The position numbers were made by a program, and so were the translations under genes. A DNA stretch of 64,000 bases from Parus major (lineage: Eukaryota; Chordata; Aves; Passeriformes; Paridae), in the NCBI RefSeq assembly GCF_001522545.3, contig NC_031779.1, positions 4,399,122-4,463,121 of the forward strand, written 5' to 3'. Below are positions 14,001-25,810 of this stretch, in pieces. The notes below the pieces were generated by a model, which searched no databases, was not told the DNA's origin, and saw only the letters and a list, made by a program, of their open reading frames with translations. Position 1 is the stretch's first letter, and every line of letters starts with the position of its first letter.

Positions 14001-17000
14001 TACCTGGGGAAGAACTCTTCCCTCCTTGCAGCTGGGCCAGTAGTGCCGTGAGGTCTCTCACTGAAGCTGTGCTTGTTATTGCTACTCAAAATCACACCAT
14101 TTCCATTATGAGATAAGGTAATTGAACAAGCGAATCAAAGGGGATTTAGCATGGCCTGAAAGAATAAAAAATGTTGCCATACAAAAAAAGAAGCTGAGTT
14201 TAAGTATTATGGTGTTTTCTCAGGGAAAAGAGCGTGTAGTGACAGAACACAGGAAACCAAAGGACTGTGTTCTAAAGGAGACCATGTCAGCAGTGCTGAG
14301 GGAATGAAAATAAGCACGTATGTGTTTACCTGCCCATTAATGCTGTAGTTCCAAATACATTGTTCATTTGAATTAAAGATCCCACCCAAATGTTTTAAGA
14401 CATTATTTATTAACAGTAACTGGTTTTAGTGTCAAGAGAGGGTACATTAAGTTGGTTATACAATTTATCAGATGCTGCTGAATGTTGTGGATGTTATTAG
14501 TCATTAAGTAAGCAACAGTTAGTCTGGCAATTTATTAAATCTCAGGACATTGGATGCAGGAATCTCTCCATATTTTCTTTATGAAGTGGAAGAGAACCTC
14601 AAAGTAACATTAGCAATATGTAAATGTGTATAAATTTTTCCTTCTCTTTTTCCTCATTTCTCTCCTACTGGCTGCTTTAAACAAATCTTCATTTAGGTTT
14701 TTTCAATGAAAACATTTTGTTTTTCCTGTAGAGAATCTGCCAGAAAAAGTAAATTGACATGTCACGGAATGGCTTTGTGATTTGCTGGGTGTTTTTTTCC
14801 TTGTTTTAAGCAGATGCAAAAGGTGTGTTTTGATGCTGTTACACTGTGATGGATGAAAAAACTGCACTGACTTTTATCCAGGAGAGGGAAGCGAGTTGTT
14901 TTCTTTCAGGGGCTGTAGATCAATTGATGTCTTACAGAAGTAATACCATGAAAGTGGGAAAGAATTCCTCTTTGATACTCAAGTCTTTCTATTTCAGTTG
15001 GTACAGTAATGGGCTTTTGAATTAAAGGTTTGTTAAAGCTTGTATCTATTTCAGAGTATTGACAGCCGAAGCAGACTCACTGAGCCAAAATTTATATGTT
15101 TATCCAAGCCTGTTAAAATCAGAATTTATGTTGACTGTACTAATGTGTAAGCTTTAATACCATTTTTATATAGAAGGCTGCTATTTAAATTTTCAGTGAA
15201 GTAAATTTCTTTACAACATGCCTTTGAGTTATGGTTTATAACTGGATTCATATAAATAAATGCTTTCAGCTGAATGCTGTTGAACTAATTCCATTTTGAA
15301 GTCATTTATTATATTTAGCTCCCTGAAAAAAAGGAGGGGGAAGACATCAACTAACCCTATATAGAAGTGATGACAGAATTGTTTTGCGAAGGAGCTTTGG
15401 GCCTCTCAAACTATGAAGAGTGAGTGGTTTGTTGGGTTGGTTGGTGTTTCAATGAAAGAAGTGAACAGAAGCTAGACAGTGCATTGCTAAACTGCAAAGA
15501 CATTTCATTTTGAACAGACATTAATACAGTTAATGCTTTTTGCTTTTATCACGTTAAGGTCTTTGCAATAAAATCTGGCTATGCAGTGACCTCGCTTGTT
15601 TGTGCAGGAAAAAACCCTTGTTTCTTCTTCGTAAATCCATTAGCTCTTGTCAGATTGGTAAATTTTCAAGGTAAATTTCTTCTGATGTAAGTTCAGTTGA
15701 AAAAGTGGTTTGTTGCAGTCAGCTTAAGGTAAGAAAGCTTACAGCTTTGAGTTTTTATAGTGTGTGTGTATAAAGTGTGAAACTTGAGACAGAGTGCTAA
15801 TCAGTCATCAAAAGTGTAATCAAGATGCAACCAAAACAAAACCCAAAATTTTAGTGCAGTTTGTGTGAGCCTGCTCATTACACTTTATTAATAAGATTTA
15901 TGTTTCCAGGAGTTAGAGAATGTAATTAACACGAGCTCGTTGCAGTTTCCCAAAGACAGATTGGGAAATCAATAGTGTATATATATTTTTAGGCTGGAGC
16001 GTGGCACTTATGCCATTTCCATCTTTGTCCTTCCCTTTTGGCTATTCCATTTAGGTGGACACAAGAATTCACCTGTTTGGGATTCAAACTGCCCTGGGAT
16101 CATATGGGCTGGATGCAGAACTGTCATCTTGCTGAAGTGCTGTGTAATTGCCTGATCATCTTTCCTTTGCTGTCTAGTTTCTCTTTTCTTTCATTTCATT
16201 TCTTTCATTTTTTCCCCTTCATGTTAACGTTCATGTCTAATTCACTTTCTTATGTTCTTCTTTCACTCTCTTTTGAAAGCAAACTGCCAGTGCCTTATTT
16301 AATCTCTCTATCAGTGTGCTGAGGGGTAACAACACAACTGTGTATTTTGGGCCCTTTGTAACCAGCTGGTTCAGATCAGGGTGAAGGAATGAAAGACAGA
16401 GCCCTGTGGGACACCTCTGTGCTGTGCTCTTTTAACGCTGCACTCTTGGCTCTTCAGGAGACCTTGGGTCCTGTGGTGGCCTTCTGAAATAGTTCCAAGA
16501 ACACCAGAGGGTTGTGACAACTGGAAGAAACTGTCTCTCCATCTAGACTTGTTTTTTCTTCTACCAAAATTCATATCTGGTCTTTCGAAGCTCTGCTTCC
16601 TGCCCACCACCACCAAAACACTTGACTTCATTAGAGCCTTGTGGCACTGTGCCAGGGACACCCCTAGATGGTCACTGGCACCCTCAGGAAACTGAAATTG
16701 TTTTTGGTTGTTGTTTTACTTGAGGAGAAACTGATGCCCTTGGATTTGCTGTGTTGGAGGAAAGAGATGTGGAATTACCGTGCCAAGCTGCTGCAGTATC
16801 TGAAACATTTAATTGTTCATCATGAGCTCCCTAAACATACGTAAAGTGTTCTAGTCACCAGCATGATTAACCAGAAATCGGCCATGGGCTTGATTTTAGC
16901 AAAGCCTCAATGAAAGCTCTGCTGTGCTTGTCGACTGCCCAGTAAATTTGAGTTTGTTAAAATGAACTAGCATGAAGCAAGAAAGCTGTCTGGACTTACT

Positions 17001-17199
17001 TTTTAAGTCCTTTTACAAAACACAGTGGACATCAGTTAAATCACCTATGAGGCACACAGAACCAGAATTACAGTGGAGTGAGCTGGTCAGCAGTTTTGGA
17101 ACTAAATAGTAGGAAGCAAGGAAAATGGAAAAGATGATACAGTTTTGTACTTCCATTAAAGACTGTTCAAATGGGCACCCTCTTTTTGTCTGTGTTTTT

Positions 17200-17219
17200 T
17201 ACATAAAATATTTTATGTA
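17200..17219. repeat. 20-bp perfect AT-rich palindrome
   Basis: The ten bases TACATAAAAT are followed directly by their reverse complement with no spacer. The dyad could bind a dimeric factor or extrude as a cruciform. It is preceded by a T-run and lies in otherwise plain intronic sequence. Confidence 0.6.
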
Positions 17220-20200
17220 TGAGGTCCTCATCCAAAACTGTGCTTCCTCTACTGAAGCAACAGTGAACAAGCTTTTTCCACTGTCCTTCCTGGTAACTTT
17301 ATCTTCAAGAGGAGAACCCAGTGCTGGCATGTTTACTAATGCTGATAGCCAGGAGACTTTATTTGTGGTGTATCAGGTGGCTTAGAACAGTGGTCTCAAA
17401 ACTCATGCACCCCTATCATTAAAAAATTAAATCACTACATCTAAGACAGTCCAGTGAATCAAATGATTTTTCATTAAATCATTGCAGTTTCTTGACAAAC
17501 TGGTGACTTATGATAACATATGTTTTCCATTCGTCCATAAGAAACAAAATTTGTATTGGAAAATGCTTTCCTTTTTGAATTGCATACTTGATAGTGTGTT
17601 TCCAGCTTCTGCCCCACCTCTCTGATTTTGTCCAGCTCTGGCTTTTGGAAACAGATAGACATAGCTGATTTTCAGTTATCATTTGAAAATATTCCTGGTG
17701 ATTTTAATCATGGATATAGCCTGTATATATATTGTGATTGTATGTATCTAATGTGCAGCTTATCTGGTTTTTCAAACAATGGAATCTCCAGACTCAATTC
17801 AGAAACTACCTGTGGGTAATACCAGGGAAAGCCTGTTCTTCAAACTAATCATTCCTGTGTACTTCCTTTGTTTCTCTTTCTAGAAGACCTTCACATAGAG
17901 CTTTGCCATGGACTATTTGAGTTAACTGCTTTTATACTGACATCTTGCTTCAGTTGGATGTGGAGATAATGCTTCTCTCTGTTGTCTTTGAAACCTCAAA
18001 GTACCCCAAATAAACCCAAATAGAACCACTAAAAAATATTCATCAAAAATCTTACAGCTTTCTACATCTCTGTGTATTCTTACTTCTTTCTTATTTTGTG
18101 CTTTTTTTTAAATTAAATACTCAAGGGTTGGCAATGCTGTGGAGTAGAACAGTAACACATAAATATTAATTGTGGTAGAAATACTGTCTAGAATCTCATT
18201 CTTGTTGTACTTGAAAATAATACTCAATTGTATTGACTGTGCTGGAACAAAGACAAGACCTAAGGGATGCGCATTTATTTGGCTGCAACTTTATTAACGC
18301 GTTTGGGAACAGTGCCTGGCAATAAATCACACGGAGTGAGTCACTGCCTATTCCTTGATTGTTCCCACCTCTCTGGAGAGCTGCTGCCAGCCCTCCCCTC
18401 CCAGCCTGCCTCCCTGGACTGCAGGGCCACCACAGGGTTTGTGTGCTGGGCTGAGGGGAGGGTCGTTCTCCCAGCACCAGAGGGTGCAAGCCACAACTGC
18501 TTTTTCCCAGCTTTCTCAAAGAACCACTCCTGGCCTGGCTTGGCTCTTTTTCCCTCTCTGGCAAGGTGAAAAGCTCTGGGAATGTATTTAAGACAGGTAC
18601 CATGTAGGAGTGGCAAGGCCTGTACCTTCCCACTGCTCTTGCTGAGTAATATCTAATTTTGGAGGATCTCTGGCATAGATAGGGGTTGGTAATCTTTTGT
18701 TTGCATGGGCTCAAACTGCTCTCTTCAGTTTGGGGAAGGCTTTAAATTTTAGGGGCAGAGATGAAAATTGCAACCTAATTGATAATGCATGTTTTTCAAC
18801 CCCTCACTCAGGCAGCCACACACTTAATAGGTGTGTCTGCCCTGTTACTCTGGATTGTGAATACAGTTTCTGCCTGGCTCTTTCCTGCTGTCTCCACTTG
18901 CAGTGTAAAGTTACGATGGTCAAAAATTTCCTATCATTAAGCTCAGTGAGACTAGTGCAAAATAGCTGAATGGGGTAAATAATATTGTTGCCTCACTGGA
19001 GGGAATTCAGAGCTTCTAAATGCTACTTTGTGCCCTGCTAGTGAGTATTTCCAAAATAGATGTTTTAGTTTAGTTTAATTTTGCAGTGGCAAGTCTAGTT
19101 TGTTAAGGCAAGGAGCACTTCTCCCTTCCATGACATAAAAAAGTGATTCCAAAAAGTTGAAAGTTGCAATATTGTAATGGCTGTATTTCTTCTGGTGGCC
19201 CTTCTGTTCTGTGTAAAGATGATAAACTTCCCCTGATGGGACTGAGGTACAGGCAGGCTGGAACACTCTCCTGAAGCCTGGAGCTGGCCACATTCCAGCT
19301 GTAGGACTGTGGGAAGCCACAAGGGAAGCCCTGGTTGTGTTTCAGCTCCAAGTTGTCCATTCTGGGCCAGAGGTGTGAGGAGACAGGCCCTTCCCCTTAT
19401 GTAATACTGCACAATGTGGAGTTGAGTCTGTGTTTTAGAAAAGTGGTGGTGTTGATTAGTTAGTTGGTCATGAAATCATAGGCAATTTACTTTTAAATAA
19501 ACTTAATGACAATATTTGTGCATGCTGATTTTGAATTGCAACAGAGCTTTTGATGGATTAGCTACATCATTTGTAAGCAAACACCAGACAAAAAAAAAAT
19601 GAAATTCACCTGAGTTTTGACTGAGAAACTAAAAAAAAGTTTGTTATCTCTGTTCTGAGGATTGTCATCAACTGGTCTTAGTTCTCAGGTATTTGCCTTA
19701 CAGAGGGAGAGTCAGGTTGTTACACTGGAAGTGAAGCAAGTGAATTCACTGCAACAGTGACAAATCCATTTTCCAGTCCTGGATTATGGTTTTAAAATCA
19801 AGGCAGTAATTGTTACTTAGTTCCTGTAATCAGAAAGCTCGTATATCTCAAAGAAAACTAGAAGTATTTGCTGTGTGGGCTAGGAGATAAGTCATGACAG
19901 AAATTCAGCTGTTGTTTGAAAGTATATTTCAGCTCCTACTTTAGCTCCTGAAAACTGTAATTGTGGACTTAGTAAAAACTCTCTCTTGTTTGTCTCTCAA
20001 TATTGACTGTTTGAATTTTTTTTAATGACCTGATTTTAAAAGGTTTTAGGCTTCTAGGCTGAGTAAATTGCGTGATAGTGAAGGCTGTAAATCTGTCAAG
20101 TTATATCCTGTACCATTTGAAGAAAACGAAAGAAGCAGCTTACATTTGTGGTTTAGTCCCATCTCACTTTGCCCTCTTCAGTCAGTGTAGGCAGAACAAG

Positions 20201-20344
20201 GATTAGTAACACTTGGTCTGCTTTCTGGTGTGTTTCTGGTCATCCTAGAATGAAAGCTGTATTGTATTTAATTTGTTTTGTATCCAGGTTTTGTGCTTAG
20301 GTATTGTACTGGTTTATGAATACTAGAAAGTAAAGTTATTTGCA

Positions 20345-20440
20345 GACTTTGTTCTAAGCACAAGCAAGGCACTTGACACTGTATAAACAGAACAATACTT
20401 ATCTGCCCTGTTGAGCTTACATCTGGAAATGTAGGATAAT
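20345..20440. repeat. Possible ancient SINE/LINE remnant
   Basis: The segment with 'ggcacttgacactgtataaa', 'cagaacaatactt' and 'gttgagcttacatctg' resembles a line found in old amniote interspersed repeats (a site of 'actgtacaaaca...ccctgcc...gagcttacaatct' type). It is too diverged for me to name the family. Confidence 0.3.
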
Positions 20441-20929
20441 CAATGTGGCATTTGTAGAAGTGTCTTTATGTTCTCCAGCAACTTTGAAATGGATAATTAT
20501 GAAATACAGAGCTTCCACCATTGAAATCTTTGTTCCAAATGTAAATGTTTTCTAAACATTTTGGAATTTCTCCGGTGAAAGTTTGTCAAGATGGCACATA
20601 CAAATTGTGCTGAAAAGTGGTGGTGGCATTTCATTCTGAGTACAGCTAAATGTAGGAGATGCCCTACATTGTATGAAATCCCTATGCTGTGTTACTAAGA
20701 AGTACAGAGTTTTAACCCCCCCACACTTGGTGGAATTGAGAAAACTTGGTTTTCTGGAACTGTATGCAGATTGTATCATCACTTCTGGAATGCATTTTTT
20801 CCCTGGGCCAGGGCTGCCAGACAGAGCTCTCTGACAATCTCTTTATCTGTAGGGTTGTCTATAATGTTAATTAGTGAACTCTTTGAAAAACCAGCTTCCA
20901 TGAGTTAATGTATGCATAAAACATCACTG

Positions 20930-21060
20930 AGGGATGTGTTTTACCTGTTTCATAAGTAGGGGACTGAAGCATAGCTTAAGGCATGTGGCTTGGGCCACAC
21001 AAGAAGCCTGTGTCGTAGCCAGAAATCAAGAGATTCACATTTCATTGCCTAACCACACAA
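20930..21060. repeat. Possible MIR/L2-like ancient repeat remnant
   Basis: The order of 'acctgtttcataagtagggg', 'actgaagcatag', 'cttgggccacacaagaagcc' and 'gtagccagaaatcaagagat' parallels the common core of old amniote MIR/L2-type repeats (..ttacagatgaggaaactgag../..gcccaaggtcacacag..). The 5-10 bp blocks keep their order but are strongly diverged. Confidence 0.35.
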
Positions 21061-21194
21061 ATTCAAAAAATAAATAGTTGAAGAAAAGCAGATGCAACAC
21101 TGAGCATTTGAGTCTTGGGTACAATTTACAGGATGCTTATCTCTGCCCATACCACCAGAAGGATCATCTTTGGGAGGCCAGTAATGCTTTCACA

Positions 21195-21752
21195 TTCATA
21201 CAACTGCAGAATGGCCTGGGTTGGACAGCACTTTAAAACCAACTCGCTCCCAGCACCTGCCCTGGGCAGGGACCCCTTCCACTGTCCCAGGTTGCTCAGA
21301 GCCCCATCCAACCTGGCCTTGGACACTTCCAGGGATGGGGCAGCCACAGCTGCTCTGGGCAACCTGTGCCAGGGCCTCCCCACCCTCACAGGGAACAATT
21401 CCTTCTGAATATCAGATCTAACTTTCCTCTTTCAGTTTGAAGCCATTTCCCTTCGTGCTGTCAGCTTGTGCCCTTGTCCAAAGTCACTCTCCAGTTCTCC
21501 TGTAGCCCCTTTAGGCACTGGAAGGTGTTCTAAGGTCTCCCTGAAGCCTTCTCTTGACCAGGCTGAACAGCCCCAGCTCTCTCAGCCTGTCTCCATAGCA
21601 GAACTGTTCCATCCCTCACAGCATCTCCATGGCCTCCTGGCCTTGCTCCAGCAGGTACTTAATGCCAGAGGCTCCAAGCTGGACTGCTCTGCACAGCTTG
21701 GTGCCACTGGCAGACTTGCTGAGGGTGCACTCAGCACTGTGTGTGCCCAAGA
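21195..21752 (-). mobile_element. CR1 LINE fragment, antisense
   Basis: Clear avian CR1 sequence read on the minus strand. Blocks typical of the antisense 3' region appear in order on the + strand: 'gcagaatggcctgggttgga', 'ccccttccactgtcccaggt', 'gagccccatccaacctggcc', 'cttccagggatggggcagcc', 'cagcctgtctccatagcaga', 'gcagacttgctgagggtgca'. The copy is 5'-truncated and its reverse-transcriptase remnant is broken by stops. It is much better preserved than the fragment near 10.5 kb, so it is probably younger. Open frames overlapping it are LINE-derived, not host genes. Confidence 0.9.
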
Positions 21753-23063
21753 AAATTCCCACTGGTTGGAGTGCAAGGTGCCAGGCTGGCTGCAGACATT
21801 GCAGTCTGCCTTGTATTTTGGTAGTGCAGGATTTTCACTTTTCTATTGATGCTTTTTTAAACTCACTGGTACAACTTTGTAATAATTATTATTTATGGCT
21901 GATGCCCTCACCCAAAGGACTAAGGAAACAGAATTTGAGTGTTAACTCTTTCCAAGGATTTTTAGAATATCAGCCCAATGCCGCAAAATCTTAAGGCAGG
22001 AGCAGAAATCCTGAGGCTGCTATTTCAATTTAAAGCTATCTCTGGGAATTCTTACTTTCCTTAGGTTTGTGTTTGGTTTTGAATATGTGCTTCTAATCTA
22101 GCAAGGACATAATGAGCTCTTGAGACATAATAAGCTCAGTAAGACTTGAAACACTGTTTACCACTTGAAGTATTTACAGAGCTTCTATTCCTATTCATGT
22201 GTCCAAGCACAATATGGTATTTAATAGATCCTCACAGATAGGAAGCCTCTAATCCTAATGTTCTACAGTTATGAAATGAATTACAGAAAGGATGTGCCCA
22301 GCTTTGTGAAGCCATTTAATCATTTAACTTGTGGTGTGTTCAGCAAGTTCTACACATTTTACAGGAGATCAGTGTGTGCTTAAGTCTGGGATGGTTCTGT
22401 GGCTCACACACACAATCCTTGTTAAAACACAGGGACTTGGAGTCACATTGTACCAATCCTGTAGTAGCAATCCTGAGCTAGCCTGAAAGGAAGAAATGTT
22501 TCCCATATGCTGCTGAAGGAAGACAGGAAAATTCAGGCTAGATGGAAAGGACAGGTTGTAACTGTGAGGGAAACAAGCTGTTGGAGCAACTTCTTTTAGA
22601 ATCAGGATGTGTTTTCTATCACTTGATGGCTCTGTGTGCATAATTATAGCACTTAAAAAAGAAGTACCTTCTAGTATCGCTGGTCTGTAGCGCATCATAC
22701 AAAACCTGCTGAGTGAAATTCCATCATCTCTATCACACAAAAGGTGAATTTGATCATAATGTTATCTACTACCCTCATGTTTCTGTTTATGTAAATTTTC
22801 CTTGAACTGATTCCATTATGCTAATGCTGGAAGCAGTGTGTTCACAGAATTCCTTCAGTCCTAATCCTGTGATATTTTGCATCATGCAGTTTTATCTCTT
22901 CTTGTCAGAAATTTTGGTATTGGGAATATGAGGAAGGAGAATGGGATACAGTCTATCCCTAAATGTTGTACAGCTAAATTAGCACACCGGCACAGTGCAA
23001 TTATTTTTGCACATATGGAAGACGCCTCCCTGTAAATTCTTTGTGACATAAGGTTTCTGACTA

Positions 23064-23074
23064 AAATTAGGTCA
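23064..23074 (+). promoter_or_regulatory. Candidate ROR response element
   Basis: AAATTAGGTCA matches the RORE consensus (A/T-rich 5' extension, T, R, GGTCA) at every position and has the AGGTCA core preferred by ROR-alpha. It lies deep in the intron, close to an ancient repeat. Chance occurrence cannot be excluded. Confidence 0.25.
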
Positions 23075-23339
23075 TGGCTATTTAATTGTTTAGGTGTCCA
23101 CCCACGAGGGAGCTACAGAGAGCTCTTTCAATTCCTTGCAATCAAGTAAGTAGCAGTTACTCTCATTTATCCTCTAAGGAAACAGTCCACCAAAAATAAT
23201 ATGTTGATTCCTTAGCCCCTCCCTGTCACTAATCACTCAGCTCTTGTAGCTGCAGACTGACTTGGCCTTCAGCACTGGAGTGTCCAAGTGCCTCAGTCAT
23301 TAATTTTCAACTTACGACACTTTGGTGATGTAAGAAAGC

Positions 23340-23430
23340 GTTGTCCTCATTTCACAGCTGGGGAATTGACACATCAAATAAGTGACTTGCTTCAAGATTC
23401 ACAGCAATACTGGCCATAGAAACCAATGAC
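23340..23430 (-). repeat. MIR/L2-like ancient repeat remnant
   Basis: The stretch 'cctcatttcacagctgggga', then 'ttgacacatcaaataagtga', then 'cttgcttcaagattcacagc' follows the well-known order of the MIR/L2 antisense core (cattttacagatgaggaaac, then ttaagtgacttgcccaaggt, then cacacagc). Such ancient copies survive in bird genomes at low identity. It is noncoding. Confidence 0.45.
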
Positions 23431-25454
23431 TTATTCATAGACTATTCCGTTTCTTGGAAAACCAGCCCTGTGTTCCTTGTCCTTCTGCCTGCTACCCCAG
23501 ATCTCCTCGGACCAATTTAGCAGGCCGAGAGTTTAGGCCTGTGTGTATTTTAGTCTCCCATAAGCTGGCATTGCCAAACAAATGCACTCCTCCCTTGTGT
23601 GAGCACATGCAGCATCTCTGCTGTCACGTGGGGAATTAAGTCAGGAAACTGATTCAGGTTAAAGTTAATCCCCCAAGAACAGTTTCAACCTGAGTCGTTC
23701 CTCATTTGGCTCACGCAGTGAAGCTGTGGAGGCACCGCTGAAGGGGAGAGAGGGAGGGAAAGCGAGGCCAGCTCTGCTCAGTGACTGGAGGTTTCTGCTG
23801 GCTAAAATGCTTGTGGAGATAGTGGGGTCAAGTTAATGAAAACCTTAAACAAAATAAGTTCTAATTTCTTCTTTCTCTGGAGAGCACATCACATGCTTTG
23901 AGTTTTCCCCATGTTTGCAGAGCCCACTCAAAGCACAGGGACAAACGTGTCCAGAACACAGAGGACATCTATGGATCACTCTTTACTTTGGGGACATTTT
24001 ACATCTTCCCTTCATGGCAAATTTATTTTGTGTGTGGCTGCTATCACTAAAAATGCTTGATTCTGTATAACCTTTTTCTGTTTGAAATGAAGCTGTCTCT
24101 GAGTAGTTGCAAATGCAGGAAAAAACCAGGAAAGAAGCACAGTTACCAGGATAAGTACATTAAGTACATTTGTAGAGGGAATAAAGTGCTGTAAGTGTGG
24201 AGCTTAATGCCTCATCTCACCCTGCATCACGCCGACCTGGGTGATCACACATTGCTTTGCTTTTTTGCCCTGAGTGGTTCCATAGAAAAACAGACTAATT
24301 GGAATTGTGTGTGTGATTTTGGTCTTTAGGTGGAGCCTGTCTGCCATGACATCTCACATGAGTCAGACACATGGGGAGAATCCTCCTATTTTGCTGATCC
24401 CTCTCTCAGAGGAGGTGTTTAGAGGGCTTCCCAGTTGCTGTGCTGAGGTGAACATCCAGCTTTGAAAACAAAGTACCAAATGCTACTTCTTCATTTGAAG
24501 GACTGCAGCATAGGAGAACCTGTAACTGTGGAATGATGCCCTCTTCCTGACAACATCAGAAATCCACAAAAATTTATGCAGGCCCTTGGCATGCTAATAA
24601 CTTGTTTGTTGATGAGTAAGGCAGGAAGAAGGGTGCCAATGACATCTAAAAGGAGACTGAAAGGAATTTGCGGACTTAAAAAATTGCTGCAGAAGAGAGC
24701 AAAACATATTTTAATGACTGTTGTTAATATCTTTAACCTTTTCACTTGAACTGCCCCATGACCCCTGAAAATCTTTTTTGCCATCTTTGTTGCTGAACCC
24801 CGTTCCCCAACTTTTCTGCCTTTTTTGTTTTGTGGCTGAAGTGCGAGTCCTGGCTGAAGAGAGTGAGAGGATGTTGCAGATGGTCCTCTGCCATGAACTC
24901 CTGTTGTAAAAAAACTGTGGTCTCTGTCAGCCCCTGTTCCAGCCACCTCAGAAGCCTCAAAAGAAATGTGTGTGGGATTGTTGTATTTGGTTTTTTTGTT
25001 TAGGCCTTGTTCAAAAGTTCAAGATTTGGGTATGAATCTGTTTGATTTTCCTCCTCAGCTGAACACAAATCATAACATTTAGAGCGCAGGCACTTTGTGT
25101 AGCAGAAACCTAACAAAAACCAGGTTTTAACATAGTCACTAGTTCCTTTGAAGAAGGCATTATTAGCAATTATGATCTAGACTAGACATTGGTAAGAACT
25201 TACCAAATAATTATAGGCTTCCTAAAGGAGGATAGTATGAGTAATTGCAGGTTTTAAAATGTTATTATGAGGAGTAGTTTATACCGAAACTTCATCCTGC
25301 TCTTTGAAACCAGAATCGGTAACTCTCATCGTGCCACAGCAAATGCTCGCCCTTCTCCACAGAAAAATGTAGACTTGCCTTACTGTACAGCAAATGTTCT
25401 GTGGTACATTATTTAAGTTAGCATATAATAGAAACCTAATTGCCCACTTGGGCC

Positions 25455-25545
25455 CACAGCTTTAGCTGGTGGAGATCAATGTGCTTCCACTGAAGTCAGT
25501 GTAGCAATGTTGATTTTCACCCTTGAGGATCTGGCTCAGCAGCTT
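25455..25545. repeat. Ancient sauropsid palindromic repeat remnant
   Basis: Blocks 'agctggtggagatcaatgtg', 'cttccactgaagtcagtgta', 'gttgattttcaccc' and 'gaggatctggctcag' resemble an old interspersed sequence of reptiles and birds. Its two halves are roughly inverted copies (agctggtgtaaatc ... gatttacaccagct, then gaggatctggcc). I cannot name the family with certainty. Partial relatives seem to lie near 40345-40420 and 52430-52460. Confidence 0.4.
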
Positions 25546-25589
25546 GTTTCTATTCCAGGCATTGTTAAAGGAGATAGTGTTTAGAATAT

Positions 25590-25810
25590 TAAACCATGGC
25601 ATTGTCAGAGATAGTCAACTCAATTTATGTGCAAGTGAAGAGAAATAAAGCGGTAAAACCATTATTTTTATCTGAGGATTTCAATTTACATTGTCGATTA
25701 TTCATATTGACTGATCTGCTACAACAGGGAAATCATGAGCGTGGGGTCATCTTGTTGTGGTTTTAATTTCTTACGTCTGTAGTTATCTAATCCTCTCAGT
25801 GTGAGCAAGC
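25590..25810. promoter_or_regulatory. Candidate conserved noncoding element
   Basis: This block is rich in homeodomain-type and GATA-type words (ATTA, TTTATC, CGATTATTCAT, TGACTGATC). It lacks simple repeats and transposon signatures and has the texture of deeply conserved enhancers found in the large introns of RORA. This is judged by eye only; no alignment was possible. Confidence 0.2.

Larger units (their letters stand above)
10577..21194. other. RORA intron with ancient repeat remnants
   Basis: AT-rich intronic DNA. It holds a candidate ROR response element (11042-11052), an AT-rich inverted repeat (13344-13368), pyrimidine-rich tracts near 16180-16215 and a 20-bp perfect palindrome (17200-17219). 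Remnants resembling old SINE/LINE sequence lie at 20345-20440 and 20930-21060. The longest frame here (18196-18714, minus) shows no recognisable domain. Confidence 0.45.

Noticed and set aside
18196..18714. 172-codon open frame on the minus strand
   Set aside because: No known domain, and overlapping frames on both strands are open because the middle of the stretch is GC-rich; no sign of selection visible.
21115..21994. Frames of up to 127 codons on both strands
   Set aside because: They overlap the antisense CR1 fragment; the coding look comes from the LINE.
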